Of a DNA stretch of 32,397 nucleotides, positions 11,216 through 21,573 are shown in pieces (position 1 is the stretch's first letter; each line of letters begins with the position of its first letter). The position numbers and the translations under genes were made by a program. The stretch lies in contig JAFEKR010000127.1 in assembly GCA_019022495.1 (NCBI GenBank), positions 1 to 32,397 of the forward strand, in the 5' to 3' direction. The stretch comes from Epichloe hybrida (lineage: Eukaryota > Ascomycota > Sordariomycetes > Hypocreales > Clavicipitaceae). The notes beneath the pieces were generated by a model, which did no database searches, was not told the origin of the DNA, and was given only the letters and a program-made list of their open reading frames with translations.

Positions 11216-11554
11216 ATAATCCGTAATCCGTAATCCGTCATCTGCTTAAGGCGCCATCCCAGATTGGAGCTGGATCCGAGGGGCAATTCATGTTTATTGC
11301 CATGGGTAAATGCTAAATGCACGGGCTGTTCGCCCACGGCGGGCTGCGATGAATGAGATTGGGGGTCTTGGCTCAATGCTACCTTTTAAAAGACTGGGGA
11401 AGGGAAGGATAAGACAGACGATGTGGATTCGGCTGTTAACACCGGTTTTGGGGGTGGGTCTCTGCCCCGCTTTTGGTTCTGCGGGGCAACCAACGCAGCA
11501 GAAACTCATCAGGGCGAATTGATTAAAGGCTGAAGTTCTTCTTTTCCCTCTCCA

Positions 11555-11584
11555 GCCATGATGGGCCATGATGGGCCATGATGG
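11555..11584. repeat. Short tandem repeat, 3 x GCCATGATGG
   Basis: Three 10-bp units in a row, followed by a partial copy. Non-coding context. Confidence 0.85.
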
Positions 11585-12124
11585 CCATGATACAAGACGC
11601 TGTGGCCGCACACTGCTCGTTGCGCGCCGATGATGACTGACCGGCTTTCGCAGCGCATGCCCCCACGGAGTATGTTGCGATGAATACTGACCTGTCAGAT
11701 TTGGCGTTGGTAATCCGTACGGGTTACAAGTGATGCCCCCGTTTGGTCGATCTGAGCATCTCAACAGGTGGTGGCCCCGTCTTTTTTTCTTCTCCGCGCT
11801 TGGGGCAGTGGCAGTGGCAGTGGTACCGAAAGGTGTTTCTTCTTCGACATGCGCAGTCCAGGGATGTGGTTGAGGTTCTTCTGCTCGAGACAATTCCTCA
11901 AGTGTCCAACGATACTAATTCATGGTCCTAACCATATGCACTCCCTCTTGACGGTGGGGGGTGTACTTAGTATGGGGTGTGTGGGGTCCGTTTATCTTCC
12001 CGGAGGCACGCCCCTGTCCGCGATTCTAAAACACACACACACTCTTTCTTTATACTGGTCTGCTTGCCTTGTTGGCCTTCAGAACTCATATCAATATCCT
12101 CATGGTCCGTCCTCTGTTCGCAAA

Positions 12125-12349
12125 ATGTCTACACCGAGCACCTTCTTACACAAACATCTCCCATGCTATTTTGCCTTGATTGTCCTGTATCTACCGTCCG
12201 TCCGCCTGCCCGCCCGCTCGCCCGTCTGCCCGTCTGCCTCACCTTGTGACCAACGAAACGAATCAAAGGTTATTCTGCCTTCTGGGAGGGCAGACTACTG
12301 TTTCTCCTACCCCAGAATCCCCTGCCGTGTCGTTCTTCGTTGGGGCTGA
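12125..12349 (+). promoter_or_regulatory. Candidate upstream ORF (74 codons) ahead of second C2H2 gene
   Basis: An ATG at 12125 opens a frame of 74 codons that ends at a TGA 43 bp before the main ATG (12393), in a different frame. If the transcript starts upstream of 12125 and this part is not an intron, it would be translated first and could limit expression. The peptide is Pro/Cys/Ser-rich with no recognised motif; it could be chance in GC-rich, pyrimidine-rich leader DNA. Confidence 0.3.
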
Positions 12350-12392
12350 AGACCACAGTCACCTTGACGACTGGTTTTCATACAGGAATACC

Positions 12393-13994
12393 ATGGAATC
12401 CAAATCCTTCTTCACCTGCGACGAATACCCAGATTCCGCCCTCCTCCTCTCTCAACCACGAAGCCTTGACATGGTCAACAAGTCTCATCTTGGTAGCCAA
12501 TACCTCAATGAGCCCGATCAGTCTTACACAAATCCCCCCTTTGACCAGTCACTTTCTATCCTCTCCAACGCCGCTGCGGGAGGGTGCGACTCGGCTGCGA
12601 AGTTGCTCCCGGCGGACGCGATGAAAAACCAAGCATCACCACATCTGCCCTACTTGACACCCGATTATTCTGGTGCGCATAGTCCATCTATTGCCAGCGA
12701 GGGAATGTCTTCTCCCTTCTTCGACTCTATCCTGCCTCGTTGTTCGATGATGTCTCCAGAACGGGATCACGGCGACAATATGCCCCGTCAGTCTTCAACA
12801 ACGCAAGATCCTTCTCACATGGACACGCAGACGGTCAAGTTTTGCATCTCCATGACAAACACCGGGGGGATACCACATCATTTACAAACGCATTCAAGAC
12901 CCCAAGAAAGCTGTCACAACATGCAACAACCAGATCTCAACCACATGTTTGGTCGAATGCAGTATCCTGACCACCAGACTTACCCGCTTCATTCAATTGT
13001 TGGTGCACATGGTACGAGCAGCGACGGTTCTTGCAGCAACCAAGGACCTTTTCAACAGTTGCAATACGTCCAGCCGCCTCCATTCATGACCGGCGTTCCC
13101 TCGTACCATGCCCAAGGCGGCCCTTTGCAGACGTCCCCGTCAAAACCCGGGGACCAACACTCAGGGGGTCACCACCAGCACCGTGTCTCGTCGCATCATC
13201 ATACTGGTGCTTCGAGCCGCAAGCCTTGCCAGAAATCGCCCGCAAAAGAAGCGACCCGAAAGCCACAAGATGCAGCGCGCCCGGGGGGGCTACGCTGCCT
13301 CTTTGCATTCGCCGGATGTGACCGCGAATGCAAGGGCAAGAATGAATGGAAACGCCACGTCAACACAAAGCACCTTCTCTCGAGACTATACGTCTGCCCC
13401 GACTGCCCCCAAAAGGAGTTCAACAGGAAAGATCTCTTCACCCAGCACTACATCCGCATGCACATCTCAAAGAAGGACAAGGGGGGGGCGGGGGCCGCCA
13501 GGGGGGCGAAGAGTAAAACATGGCCCGAGCTCGAAGAGATGCTGCGGGCCAAGCAAGCACAGGCCGAGAGAGGGGGGGAGACGGCGGTACAAACATGCCG
13601 TCCCGAGGTCCCAAGGTGTCTCCTCGACGGCTGCGGCGTCGGCTTCCCGAACGGCGGCGACGACGACGACGACGACGAGGCATGGGAAAGGTGTCTGGAC
13701 CACGTGAGCAAGCACCTCGTGGCCATGGCCACAGGCAAGGAGGTGGCCCGCGGCTACGACTTCACCCGCGACCAGCTGGCATATTTCCAGACCCTGGGCG
13801 CCATTGCCAAGGACGACCACGGATGCTGGGTCCTGGGCGCCCAGTCCAACGGGGAGCGAACGCGGCAGAACAAGAAGAAGCTCGGTCAGTGCCAGCCGCC
13901 ACCAGATGTTGTCGTGACTCTGCGATCGACATCAATCGAGCAAGTTTGTCCAAGGGGGGGAAGGGGGGGAACCATGAATGACAACCGCAACTAG
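12393..13994 (+). CDS. C2H2 zinc-finger transcription factor, apparently single exon
   Basis: 533 residues from the first ATG of the open frame. Residues 1 to about 295 are Ser/Pro/Gln/His-rich and probably disordered, with a basic patch before the fingers. The finger region starts near residue 301: CLFAFAGCDRECKGKNEW then H...H, followed by CPDCPQKEFNRKDLFTQ then H...H. A third, degenerate unit (CLLDGCGVGF, an aspartate run D6, then WERCLDHVSKHL) follows near residue 400. This finger arrangement is common in fungal C2H2 factors of no assigned function. The last 20 residues come from two runs of seven G (13953-13971), so the exact C-terminus depends on those runs being correct. A possible donor (GTCAGT) after LGQ codons near 13884 could also change the end. 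Likely a nuclear DNA-binding regulator; not FlbC by my reading, but that was not tested. Confidence 0.85.
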   Translation: MESKSFFTCDEYPDSALLLSQPRSLDMVNKSHLGSQYLNEPDQSYTNPPFDQSLSILSNAAAGGCDSAAKLLPADAMKNQASPHLPYLTPDYSGAHSPSIASEGMSSPFFDSILPRCSMMSPERDHGDNMPRQSSTTQDPSHMDTQTVKFCISMTNTGGIPHHLQTHSRPQESCHNMQQPDLNHMFGRMQYPDHQTYPLHSIVGAHGTSSDGSCSNQGPFQQLQYVQPPPFMTGVPSYHAQGGPLQTSPSKPGDQHSGGHHQHRVSSHHHTGASSRKPCQKSPAKEATRKPQDAARPGGLRCLFAFAGCDRECKGKNEWKRHVNTKHLLSRLYVCPDCPQKEFNRKDLFTQHYIRMHISKKDKGGAGAARGAKSKTWPELEEMLRAKQAQAERGGETAVQTCRPEVPRCLLDGCGVGFPNGGDDDDDDEAWERCLDHVSKHLVAMATGKEVARGYDFTRDQLAYFQTLGAIAKDDHGCWVLGAQSNGERTRQNKKKLGQCQPPPDVVVTLRSTSIEQVCPRGGRGGTMNDNRN

Positions 13995-15468
13995 CCCGGT
14001 TCTTGTCTCGGGGCTATTTTTTTCAAAACAAGCAATCAAGACGAATGACTTTGATAGGAAAATTTCAAAATATATGCAAGAAGAAGGGAGTGGGGGGGGG
14101 AAGGGTCCTTCACATATTCATGAATTGCATCTGCATTGTTCTACTCCATCATGGGCTATTCTTGAAACTTGCACAGCAGCATATTTGTACATGATGACAA
14201 ATATATTTCTTTCATCGCTCATTAAACATATATATTCCCCATCAAAAAGGTAGTACAAAGACAAACAAGTCCACCGCGTCAAGTACGAACCGACCGCACA
14301 CCCAAGATAGGCAAGCTGTCCGTCTCGTCTGTCCATGCCCACGAGCAGTTCGACCTCCTTTCCGTTCAGGGGACCATTCAGGGGACCAAATGTCGCACAG
14401 CCAACGGCGCTGTTCTGTTCTAGAATCCAGGATGGCAACTTCCAGCCTAGTCTGGGGGCCCTACGCAGCCGTCGAATGAGGGAAAAAAAGGGAAAAGGGG
14501 GGGGGGGGGGACGGGGGAAAAAAAGAAAAATCTACAGACTACACTACATTGGTCCATGTACACTGCTCGGTCTGGGAAGCTGAACAGTCAAGACGTACAG
14601 CTAGCTTGCCGCGCATTCGCTCAGAGGCTCTGTGTGACGATAAGCCTGCGCGCGCATGTGGGGAAAAAAAAAAAAAAAAAAAAAAAAAAGGACACCAGAC
14701 GGAGCGTAAGAAGAAGAGAAACACTCATCAGTCAGTCGACAAAAATAGACTACCACGTTTCACACAAGTCATCAAATCACACATGCATGTATGCAATCTG
14801 TATCGCAGCTGGCTACGCCGAACCCCCTTTGCTATCATGCATATGGCGAAATTGTGCTACCACGCAGCTGACAAGGCTCATTTCTATTCTTGTCTTGTAC
14901 AGTAGCTAGACATATCCTATAGCACACAAACAGGAAACCACAGCCACGTATACTTCATGGCGTGTAATGACAACGACTGACGCCCACGAACTGGTCGGCG
15001 ACTTGAACGTGCTTGCCCGAAGACCTCTTCACCCGAGCAACGCCAGGCAATCGAGTACTCTCAGACTCTCAGATAAGCCTACATACAGTTTGCTCAATTC
15101 TCATCAAGTTTCTGGTACATGACTCTTGCTTCATCACCAGACATTCGCATCGCCTCGGCCAGCATCCGCGGCCGGCAAACTATGTCTGTTCACGTCCCCG
15201 AGCAAAATATGAATCGCGTAAAGAACAATAATAAGAGTTATCCGTATGGTGAGGATACGTGATAAATTCCATTTGTTGCTAAAGAAGATTGGGTTGTCGA
15301 TGCTGTCGTGATTTCCATGGCATGTTGCTCGTTCCATTACTTGTATATGTCATGTGTCCAAGGAAGTACCATCATTCCTTGAGCGCAAAAGGAATGTTGA
15401 CTGGGTATTTGAATGACCGTAATAATATATAAAAAGACATCTGTGAGAACAACATCAAAGATGTGCTA
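13995..15468. other. Gene-free stretch, 1.5 kb
   Basis: This is the space between the 3' ends of two converging genes. It contains G and A homopolymers (14498-14511, 14664-14689) and a 12-bp direct repeat (TTCAGGGGACCA, about 14365-14390). No coding frame or RNA gene was recognised. Confidence 0.5.
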
Positions 15469-17435
15469 TTACCCAGACGTCTTACAAAGCTCAGGCTTCG
15501 ATTGCTGTGTACCACGACGCTGGGCTCGTCGCTGTTGTCGAAGTTTGCAAGCCATGGCGTAGCCTGGCTCATTTGATTTCCTCCACTCCACCCATGCCTC
15601 ATATTCTTGCTGCGTCTTTGGGTTCGGGCTTTTTGGTTTCGGAACCGGCCGCGGTGGTATGGGTGCCACAGGGCCGATGGCCGTGTCCGGCAGACCACCA
15701 GTTCCACGTGGCATTGGCAGGTACGGTATGCCGTGAATGGATGGAATAGGCGGTAGAAATGGATTGATGGCTGGAAATGGCCGCCTTTGGCTTCCTGCAA
15801 TATTCCCTCGTGTGGTGGAGCGCTCGGCCACCCTGCTGTTGGAATGCTCGACGACTTGCAAGTGTCCATAGTGATTGGAACCAACCCAAGAGGGACTCGA
15901 TTCGTCGCGGGACAACGCCCGAGAAAGGTGTGAGCCCCAAAATGATTCGGATACAGCGCAGGAAGGCACCCAACAAGGGGCAAAACGGGGCTTTGGTAGC
16001 TTGCGCCATCACGCAGGTCTGCTTCCGCACACGCCGCGCCAGATTCTGCAAGGTCCGACGTGTCATCTTTGGCTGAGAAGTCGCACGAACTCAACATCGG
16101 TCGACGGTGCACCGTCGATGCGTTCGAGCTTGCTTTTGAGAACGACAGAAACTCCCGAGCTTTAGGGTTGAGTGAATTGGTCTTATCATGGTCGACAGTG
16201 CTGCCACAATCTGTAGAGCGCTCGGCTCTTGAACGACCTCCCGAAGCAGGCGCATACTCAATCATGAAGTCGGACTCCGTGTTCACTCTCCTGCCGGGAC
16301 CATGAGTGGGCCGCCTATGCTGGACAATGGACACGGATTCAGTTTGATGTCGCCGCGGACATTTTTTGGGAACGGTTCCCGTTTTGAATCCACCATCAAC
16401 GCCTTCCTCCGCCAACTTGTGCTCGTGGCGACCTTTCAGATTGAGCTTGTATATTATCTGTTCAAATTTCTCCTGGTCGTCATTCGCTACAGCGGACGAA
16501 TGAGCACAGGGCACGGCTGGCTCAGGTGTCAATCCTTTCTTCTGATAAGAGTCTGGGTCATGGTATATATTGGAAGGTGAAAACAGCTCCGAGTCTGTCG
16601 ACGTCGTCTTTGTCGATCGATCGCTGATGGTCTTCGACTTCGCAATCGAGCTCGTGGACTCTGAGTGTATGGAAAAGCTCTGCAAGGCATCGACATAACT
16701 TGAGAAGGAAGAACTGGCAGACCTTCCTGGCGTAGCCTCTGCCGCACATAGAGCAGCAAGTAGTTGCTCTCGCTGGCTTTCTTCGGGCGTCACAGTATGC
16801 TTCCGTGCAATCATGTGCATAAGATCGTCATCCGCAGAATAGTCATTAGATGATGCTGGCGTCAAGGTACACCTCCCTTCTCCCCCTGAGGAGTAGGCCG
16901 AATCTTGACTAGACCTTCTCATCTCGAAGAGATTGATTATCTGGCCATCGTCTCGCTCAAGAAGTTGTGAATATCGCACAACATCAAATGAAAACCCACC
17001 TGAACTGGCGGATGAGCTTCGGTGCGAGAGGGTTGGATTTGTATATCGACCGACGTCAACCGGTTTCTCACTACCATGTGATGAAGCAGAGACAGAGTTG
17101 CCTGTCTTGGACTGTCTTCTAGTCGAGCATGTTCGAAAGGAAGAGAATTTGGGAGTTGACGAGGATGTTGATGAGGTTGGGTCATCTTCCATTGGCATCA
17201 TCATGCTTGACCTCGAACCACCACTGCTATCGTCTGACTGCCTCACCCTCCAGTTGGAAATTTTGAGTGATGCACCCGTGTTGGCATCAGAGCTTCGGAC
17301 GGCCGGGGGACCATGATTGGTAGGACATCTCAGATTGCTTGATTTCGGTGCTTTCAGCGCCCGAGATGTTGGTTGATCATGTCGTGTGCCATAATTTGGC
17401 CGTTTGTCGGTGCGGGAGGATACACCACCAACCAT
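15469..17435 (-). CDS. Disordered protein with PAM2-like motif; splice or frame join unresolved
   Basis: A long minus-strand frame runs from 17435 (ATG, MVGGVSSRTDKRP) to about 15950. A second frame carries what looks like the true C-terminus, about 16008 to the TAA at 15469-15471. The product is mostly Ser/Thr-rich and disordered. A PAM2-like motif SLNPKAREFLS (16143-16175, about residues 421-431) matches the LN-xx-A-xE-F core that binds the MLLE domain of poly(A)-binding protein; only the usual final Pro is Ser. The C-terminal part has a proline-rich stretch (GPVAPIPPRPVPKPKSPNP) and a charged segment (EYEAWVEWRKSNEPGYAM then KLRQQRRAQRR) that reads like a conserved module. The join could be a short intron; one phase-consistent choice is donor GTATCC near 15951 to acceptor GAG near 15893, but its signals are weak. 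An assembly indel is the alternative. A GTAAGT...AAAG segment (17436-17492) may be a 5' UTR intron; without it, translation could start at 17462. Function unknown. Confidence 0.62.
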
Positions 17436-17462
17436 CTTTTCCATGTGAGTCACCTTCATCAT

Positions 17463-18707
17463 CGAACTAAGAAGACCATCTCTTGTACTTACAGTGACTG
17501 GTTTCAAGCGATTGAATCAGCGTAGGTTGAGGCAGAAGTATGAGCACCTGCTATCAGTTGGCCGTCGTAAGCTGTCGAGCTGTGCTAAAATCGCCCCAGC
17601 GATAAGAACAATCAAGACACGGGTGTCACGGACCGAGAGAGTGAAAGAATACTGCAGAGCCTACAGATCTAGCAGTGTGTGTCTCTTTTCTGCAGCCGGA
17701 AAGTGAGCTGGAGGTGACCACGAAGCAAGAGCTTTGTGAGCCGAAAAACGCTGGGTCAACGCGACGTGAGAATTTGATCCGCTACTGCGAGGAATTTCAC
17801 AGTTTTTTTTTTCTTGGGTTCTTCTCTGGTGGGGGCAAAGAAGGGAAAGAGAGGAAAGAAATAGTATTACAATCCAAAAAGAAAAAAAGCACCAGGGGAA
17901 AACAAGCCACCCTTTTTGCGTCAGGTCAGAGTGTGTGGTGTGTTTGCGTGCGTGCAGTAGTAAAAAGAGGCTAGCAAAAAGGTCTTCTCACCTTGCAGGA
18001 GAAATACTGAGTTCCGCCCTCGGGTGAAGAGCCTAGAAGAGAATGCGCTTTCAGGGCAAGAGCAACGAACCATCAAGTGGACACCAGCTGTTGATTGTGA
18101 GTCGTGACTGAACGCTTTGCTTGGAAAGAGTTAGTGACATCCATGGACGGAGAGAGACAAGGATTTCTGACAGCTTCGCTTATCTGCTCGCAAAGAGTTT
18201 CAGCTCCCAAATGGCCCGATAAAAGCATGATATCAAAACCCATACACTGAGTTCGTGTTTCTCCTGCTGCGAACACCCAGTGATGGTACGATGCGGGCTA
18301 ATAACACTTGGAAGACACTTTGCCAACAAAGGTTTAAATCAGTGGCTTACGGCGTGACGCGCCATCATCATAGAATCAAGGTTCAAGGTTGCAGGATGCT
18401 GCGAAACTGCAACAAACCTTGTCGCGGCGGCGATACACTATGCGGCTGCGTTGATGCTAAATGCAATTCGCCATATGCTAACAGGATAAAGCGACGAAAT
18501 CAATGATTGCTTGTTTCCAATTTAAAGAAAGAAATCAGAAATTAGAAATCAGAAACCAGTATCTGCTATCATGTTGTAAGATTGAAGAACATGCACCGCT
18601 TTGCGTAAATCCGTACTTCATTCGACCGTTGCACAACAAAAAATAGCTGCGTATTGGGTCGAACGCGACTTTTGCGACTTTTGCGCCTTTCTTATCCCGT
18701 CATCTCT
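17463..18707. other. Gene-free stretch, 1.2 kb
   Basis: It lies between the start of the PAM2-motif gene and the end of the AIM24-domain gene, both on the minus strand. It includes a likely 5' UTR intron of the former (17436-17492). No conserved coding frame, RNA gene or repeat of note; T and A runs near 17802 and 17875. Confidence 0.5.
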
Positions 18708-20321
18708 CTATCCCTGGATCGCCTGGCCACCCATGTATGCAGCGAAAGCTTTCTATTCCATGTGTTAGTGAGGCCGTTCGTCGGGAGTGACAAGGGGGCA
18801 ACAAACCGGGTTGCGAGTCTGGAGGAAAATTGTTCCAGGGCCAGTAAATTTGCACACGAGACCTTCTGCAGAGGCCATGTTTGAGATGATGCCACCTGAA
18901 GCGACTCTTTCAAGAACATATTTTGTGTTCCAAGCAACCAAGTGGCCGTTATCCACAATGTACTTCTCGCCATCCATGAGCTGTTACCTCGTTAGCATGA
19001 GACACATGGCAGGACGACGTGTCGGTACGAAACTCACATCCTTCCGAATGATGGCCCCGAAACTGGTGATCCACATGATACCTGTACCACTCATTCTATA
19101 CACAAAGAGCCCTTCGCCACTGAAAATCGCCTTGCCGAGACCTTGGCGTTTGTGATCCTTAATCACACCCTGAGTAGCAGCCAAGAAAGCATCATGACCG
19201 ACAATCCAGCTTTCTTGACCAGTCAAGCGAATGCTGGTGATATCCCCAAGCATGGGCGGCGCAATCAAAAGTTCTCCAGGACCAACATATCTCGAAGTGG
19301 TCATGTCGGCGCCGGTGATCATCTTCTTCACACTGAACTTCACTTCTCCCTTTAGCTGCATGGTCGGGGACATGGCAATCATGACTCCCGGCTTTGCCTG
19401 AAACGGACACCCGATAGCAAGCTGGACGGTCAGTACAGTGTTGGAATCCCTGTGACTGATGCGGTAGCTTCCGCCATTGAAAGTGCCCACGTCGTCGACG
19501 GTGGCCCCCGCGCCAACAAAGTGACCGGCTGGAGGCGCTCCAGACACAAGATTCGCGGCTTCGCTAGTGTCCAGCTGCTCATCTTGCTGCCCAGCCTTCT
19601 CGGGCGGGTAAGAAGCCTCCGTGTTCGCGAAGGGCGGAGGCGGCTCAAACTGTGGTTGTTCTTGTTCTTTGGCTGGTGCACTCGTCGAGCCTGGTCTCAT
19701 CGCTAGCATGGTCTGCTGCTGCTGCTGCTGCTGCTGGGGGGATGAAGCAGGAAGTGAGGCTGCTGGCCCTGCTGGGGGGGGATGGGGATACTGCTGCTGC
19801 GCAGTGCTCTGTTGATGAGCATGAGGAGATGGCGTGTGCTGAGGCGGAGGAGCATATTGCTGCTGCTGCCACTGCTGCATGGTGGCATGGTGACTTGAAT
19901 GAGGAGATGGCGTATGTTGAGGCGGCGGAGGGTAGTTCGCATGTTGTCCTGGGGAGGCCTGAGGAGGGGGGGGAGGGGGGTATTTGATAGTTTGTCCAGG
20001 CGAACCTTGAGGTGGTGGTGCGTAGGATTGTCTTCGGTCCGCTGGCGGCGAGGTAGGCGGCGGTGCGTATTGTGTCTGTTGTTGTTGCGGTGGGGGGGGC
20101 GGATAATGCTGTGGTTGCTGAGATCCTGTTTGATGGTCAGAGACATTTTCTTTTGGTTGTGCCGAAGTTGGAAAATCGAGCTCACCTGGTGGGCCTGAGC
20201 CGGTAGGAGCTAGGTCATAACAGCGTCAGTCAGCTTTCAACAGTCGTCGCTTGTTTCATGGCTCAAGTCACCGAGGATAGACAATCGACTCACGAGGATA
20301 AAAGTGCTGTTGTGAAGACAT
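18708..20321 (-). CDS. AIM24-domain protein with Q/P-rich N-terminus
   Basis: Four exons are inferred: 20294-20321, 19038-20209, 18807-18980 and 18708-18752. Introns are 84, 57 and 54 bp, all with GTGAGT or GTTTGT donors and AG acceptors, and phases agree throughout. The product is 472 residues. Residues 1 to about 230 are low complexity: repeated YAPPPQ, QHTPSPH and poly-Q segments. The C-terminal half is the AIM24 (DUF124) beta-rich domain. Visible segments include [70 protein letters not shown] and [20 protein letters not shown]. Yeast Aim24 is a mitochondrial inner-membrane protein needed for MICOS integrity. This protein instead starts [10 protein letters not shown] with no presequence, so a cytosolic or other location is more likely for this paralogous type. 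The last exon is only 15 codons including the stop. Confidence 0.9.
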
Positions 20322-20729
20322 TATCGAAACGCTATGCCGAGCTTGATGTAGCTATCGCAAGCTCCAGCCGTTGAGCTGAGGCTTTTGTACCCCGCACCGC
20401 ACTGACGAGTGATGATCAAGTTGACAACGACGTCAAGTCCAAGCGTGGATGACAATGCTTGACTTGAACCTGTCAGAATTTGGAGGGGGAATCTAGAAGA
20501 AGAAAAAGAGGTACCAGGAAAGAAAAAACCAAGAGTGAGCACGGGTTTTCTTCATGGCGACTTGGGGTAGCTTCCAGTCCAGCCCGATAGCTCGGAGCGG
20601 TTCTGAGCTCTCCATCCTGGGACCAATTGGCTGCCGGGCATCGATCTAGCGCCGTGGTGGAGACAAGGCGCTGCCGCTCGATGTCATTGGGCTTTGCTTC
20701 AGCGCTTACATTGTACATGTATGTATCTA

Positions 20730-20755
20730 CTCCGTATGCACATAATAATACGGAG
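20730..20755. repeat. Inverted repeat CTCCGTA / TACGGAG, 12-bp spacer
   Basis: Arms 20730-20736 and 20749-20755 are perfectly complementary. Same motif family as at 10935-10955. Confidence 0.8.
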
Positions 20756-21524
20756 CACACGACATGCTCGTGCTCCGCGATGGTTCCCGAGTCCCATTCA
20801 CTTGCGTGCAACAAGGGTTCGCCTGCACGCGCGCGCCTTCGATGAGTGGATGTCGAGCGCGGCAAAAGAGTAGATGGATCGGGCATCTCGAGGACAATTA
20901 TAATTATAGGAATACAAGGCCCACAGCTTGACGCTATAAACACAAAGGTGCGTGCACAGGTTCTCGAACGCTCTTCATTCGGCTTCCTTTCCCATGGCAA
21001 TGCGAATTGGCTAGCATGTCGTAGACTTGCTCATCGCACGAGGGAACGCGATGATGGCGACTCCGAGACATTAGATGCGGTTCTGTGCTGTTATTATGTA
21101 GTCTCTGGTCGAACAAAGAAACTGGCCCTGTCGAGCATCTCCCTGGACTTCATATACATCACTGTATAATATTACATACCGAGTATACAGGTCTGGACTC
21201 TGCGCTGGGTGCCGTGTGGGAAAAGTGGAGTGGGAGCCTGAGAGGCCGAGCACAGGCATGAATATGAAAAATTGCGTGTGCGGCGAGGCAATTAAATTAC
21301 AAGGTCAATTCGCCCGATGGGGTCAATTTTCGTGGTTATCCAGACTTTCGACTTTCGCTACCCCACTGTATGAATGATCAGTGAGAGTGTAATCCGTACA
21401 GTATCACTACATCGGATTACACAGGGACCACAGGGACCCTTCGTGAACGCCAATGCATGCAATGCAACTCTTCAGTCGGTACCGCAAAGTCGCCAGCGCC
21501 GGCCGTGGTGCCCATTTTCGGCCG

Positions 21525-21573
21525 CCCCCAACACAGAAACACAGAGCCCCAACGCAGAGCCCCAACACAGAGC
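21525..21573. repeat. Imperfect tandem repeat, unit about CCCAACACAGAG
   Basis: About four imperfect units of 9-13 bp (CAACACAGA, AACACAGAGCCC, CAACGCAGAGCCC, CAACACAGAGCCC). Non-coding. Confidence 0.65.

Larger units (their letters stand above)
9410..12392. other. Gene-free stretch, 3.0 kb, with CTCCGTA/TACGGAG motifs
   Basis: No convincing gene. Minus-strand open frames at 9523-9963, 10148-10687 and 11294-11893 have no recognisable domain and no bias separating them from the opposite strand. The stretch holds several TACGGAGTA-type motifs (10206-10214, 10935-10955, 11182-11215, 11665-11672), a direct AATCCGT run near 11219-11238, and a short GCCATGATGG tandem repeat. The right end (about 12000-12392) is pyrimidine-rich and is likely the 5' leader of the next gene. 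Confidence 0.5.

Noticed and set aside
11294..11893. Minus-strand open frame of 199 codons
   Set aside because: No recognisable domain and a repeat-derived segment; the opposite strand is open too.
15372..15850. Continuation of the long minus-strand frame to 15372 as the true C-terminus of the PAM2-motif protein
   Set aside because: Its residues look random, while the alternative frame over the same bases carries the proline-rich and charged segments typical of coding sequence.
20473..21000. Minus-strand open frame of 175 codons upstream of the AIM24-domain gene
   Set aside because: It has an Ile run and random-looking composition, and includes one of the inverted repeats; more likely promoter DNA.
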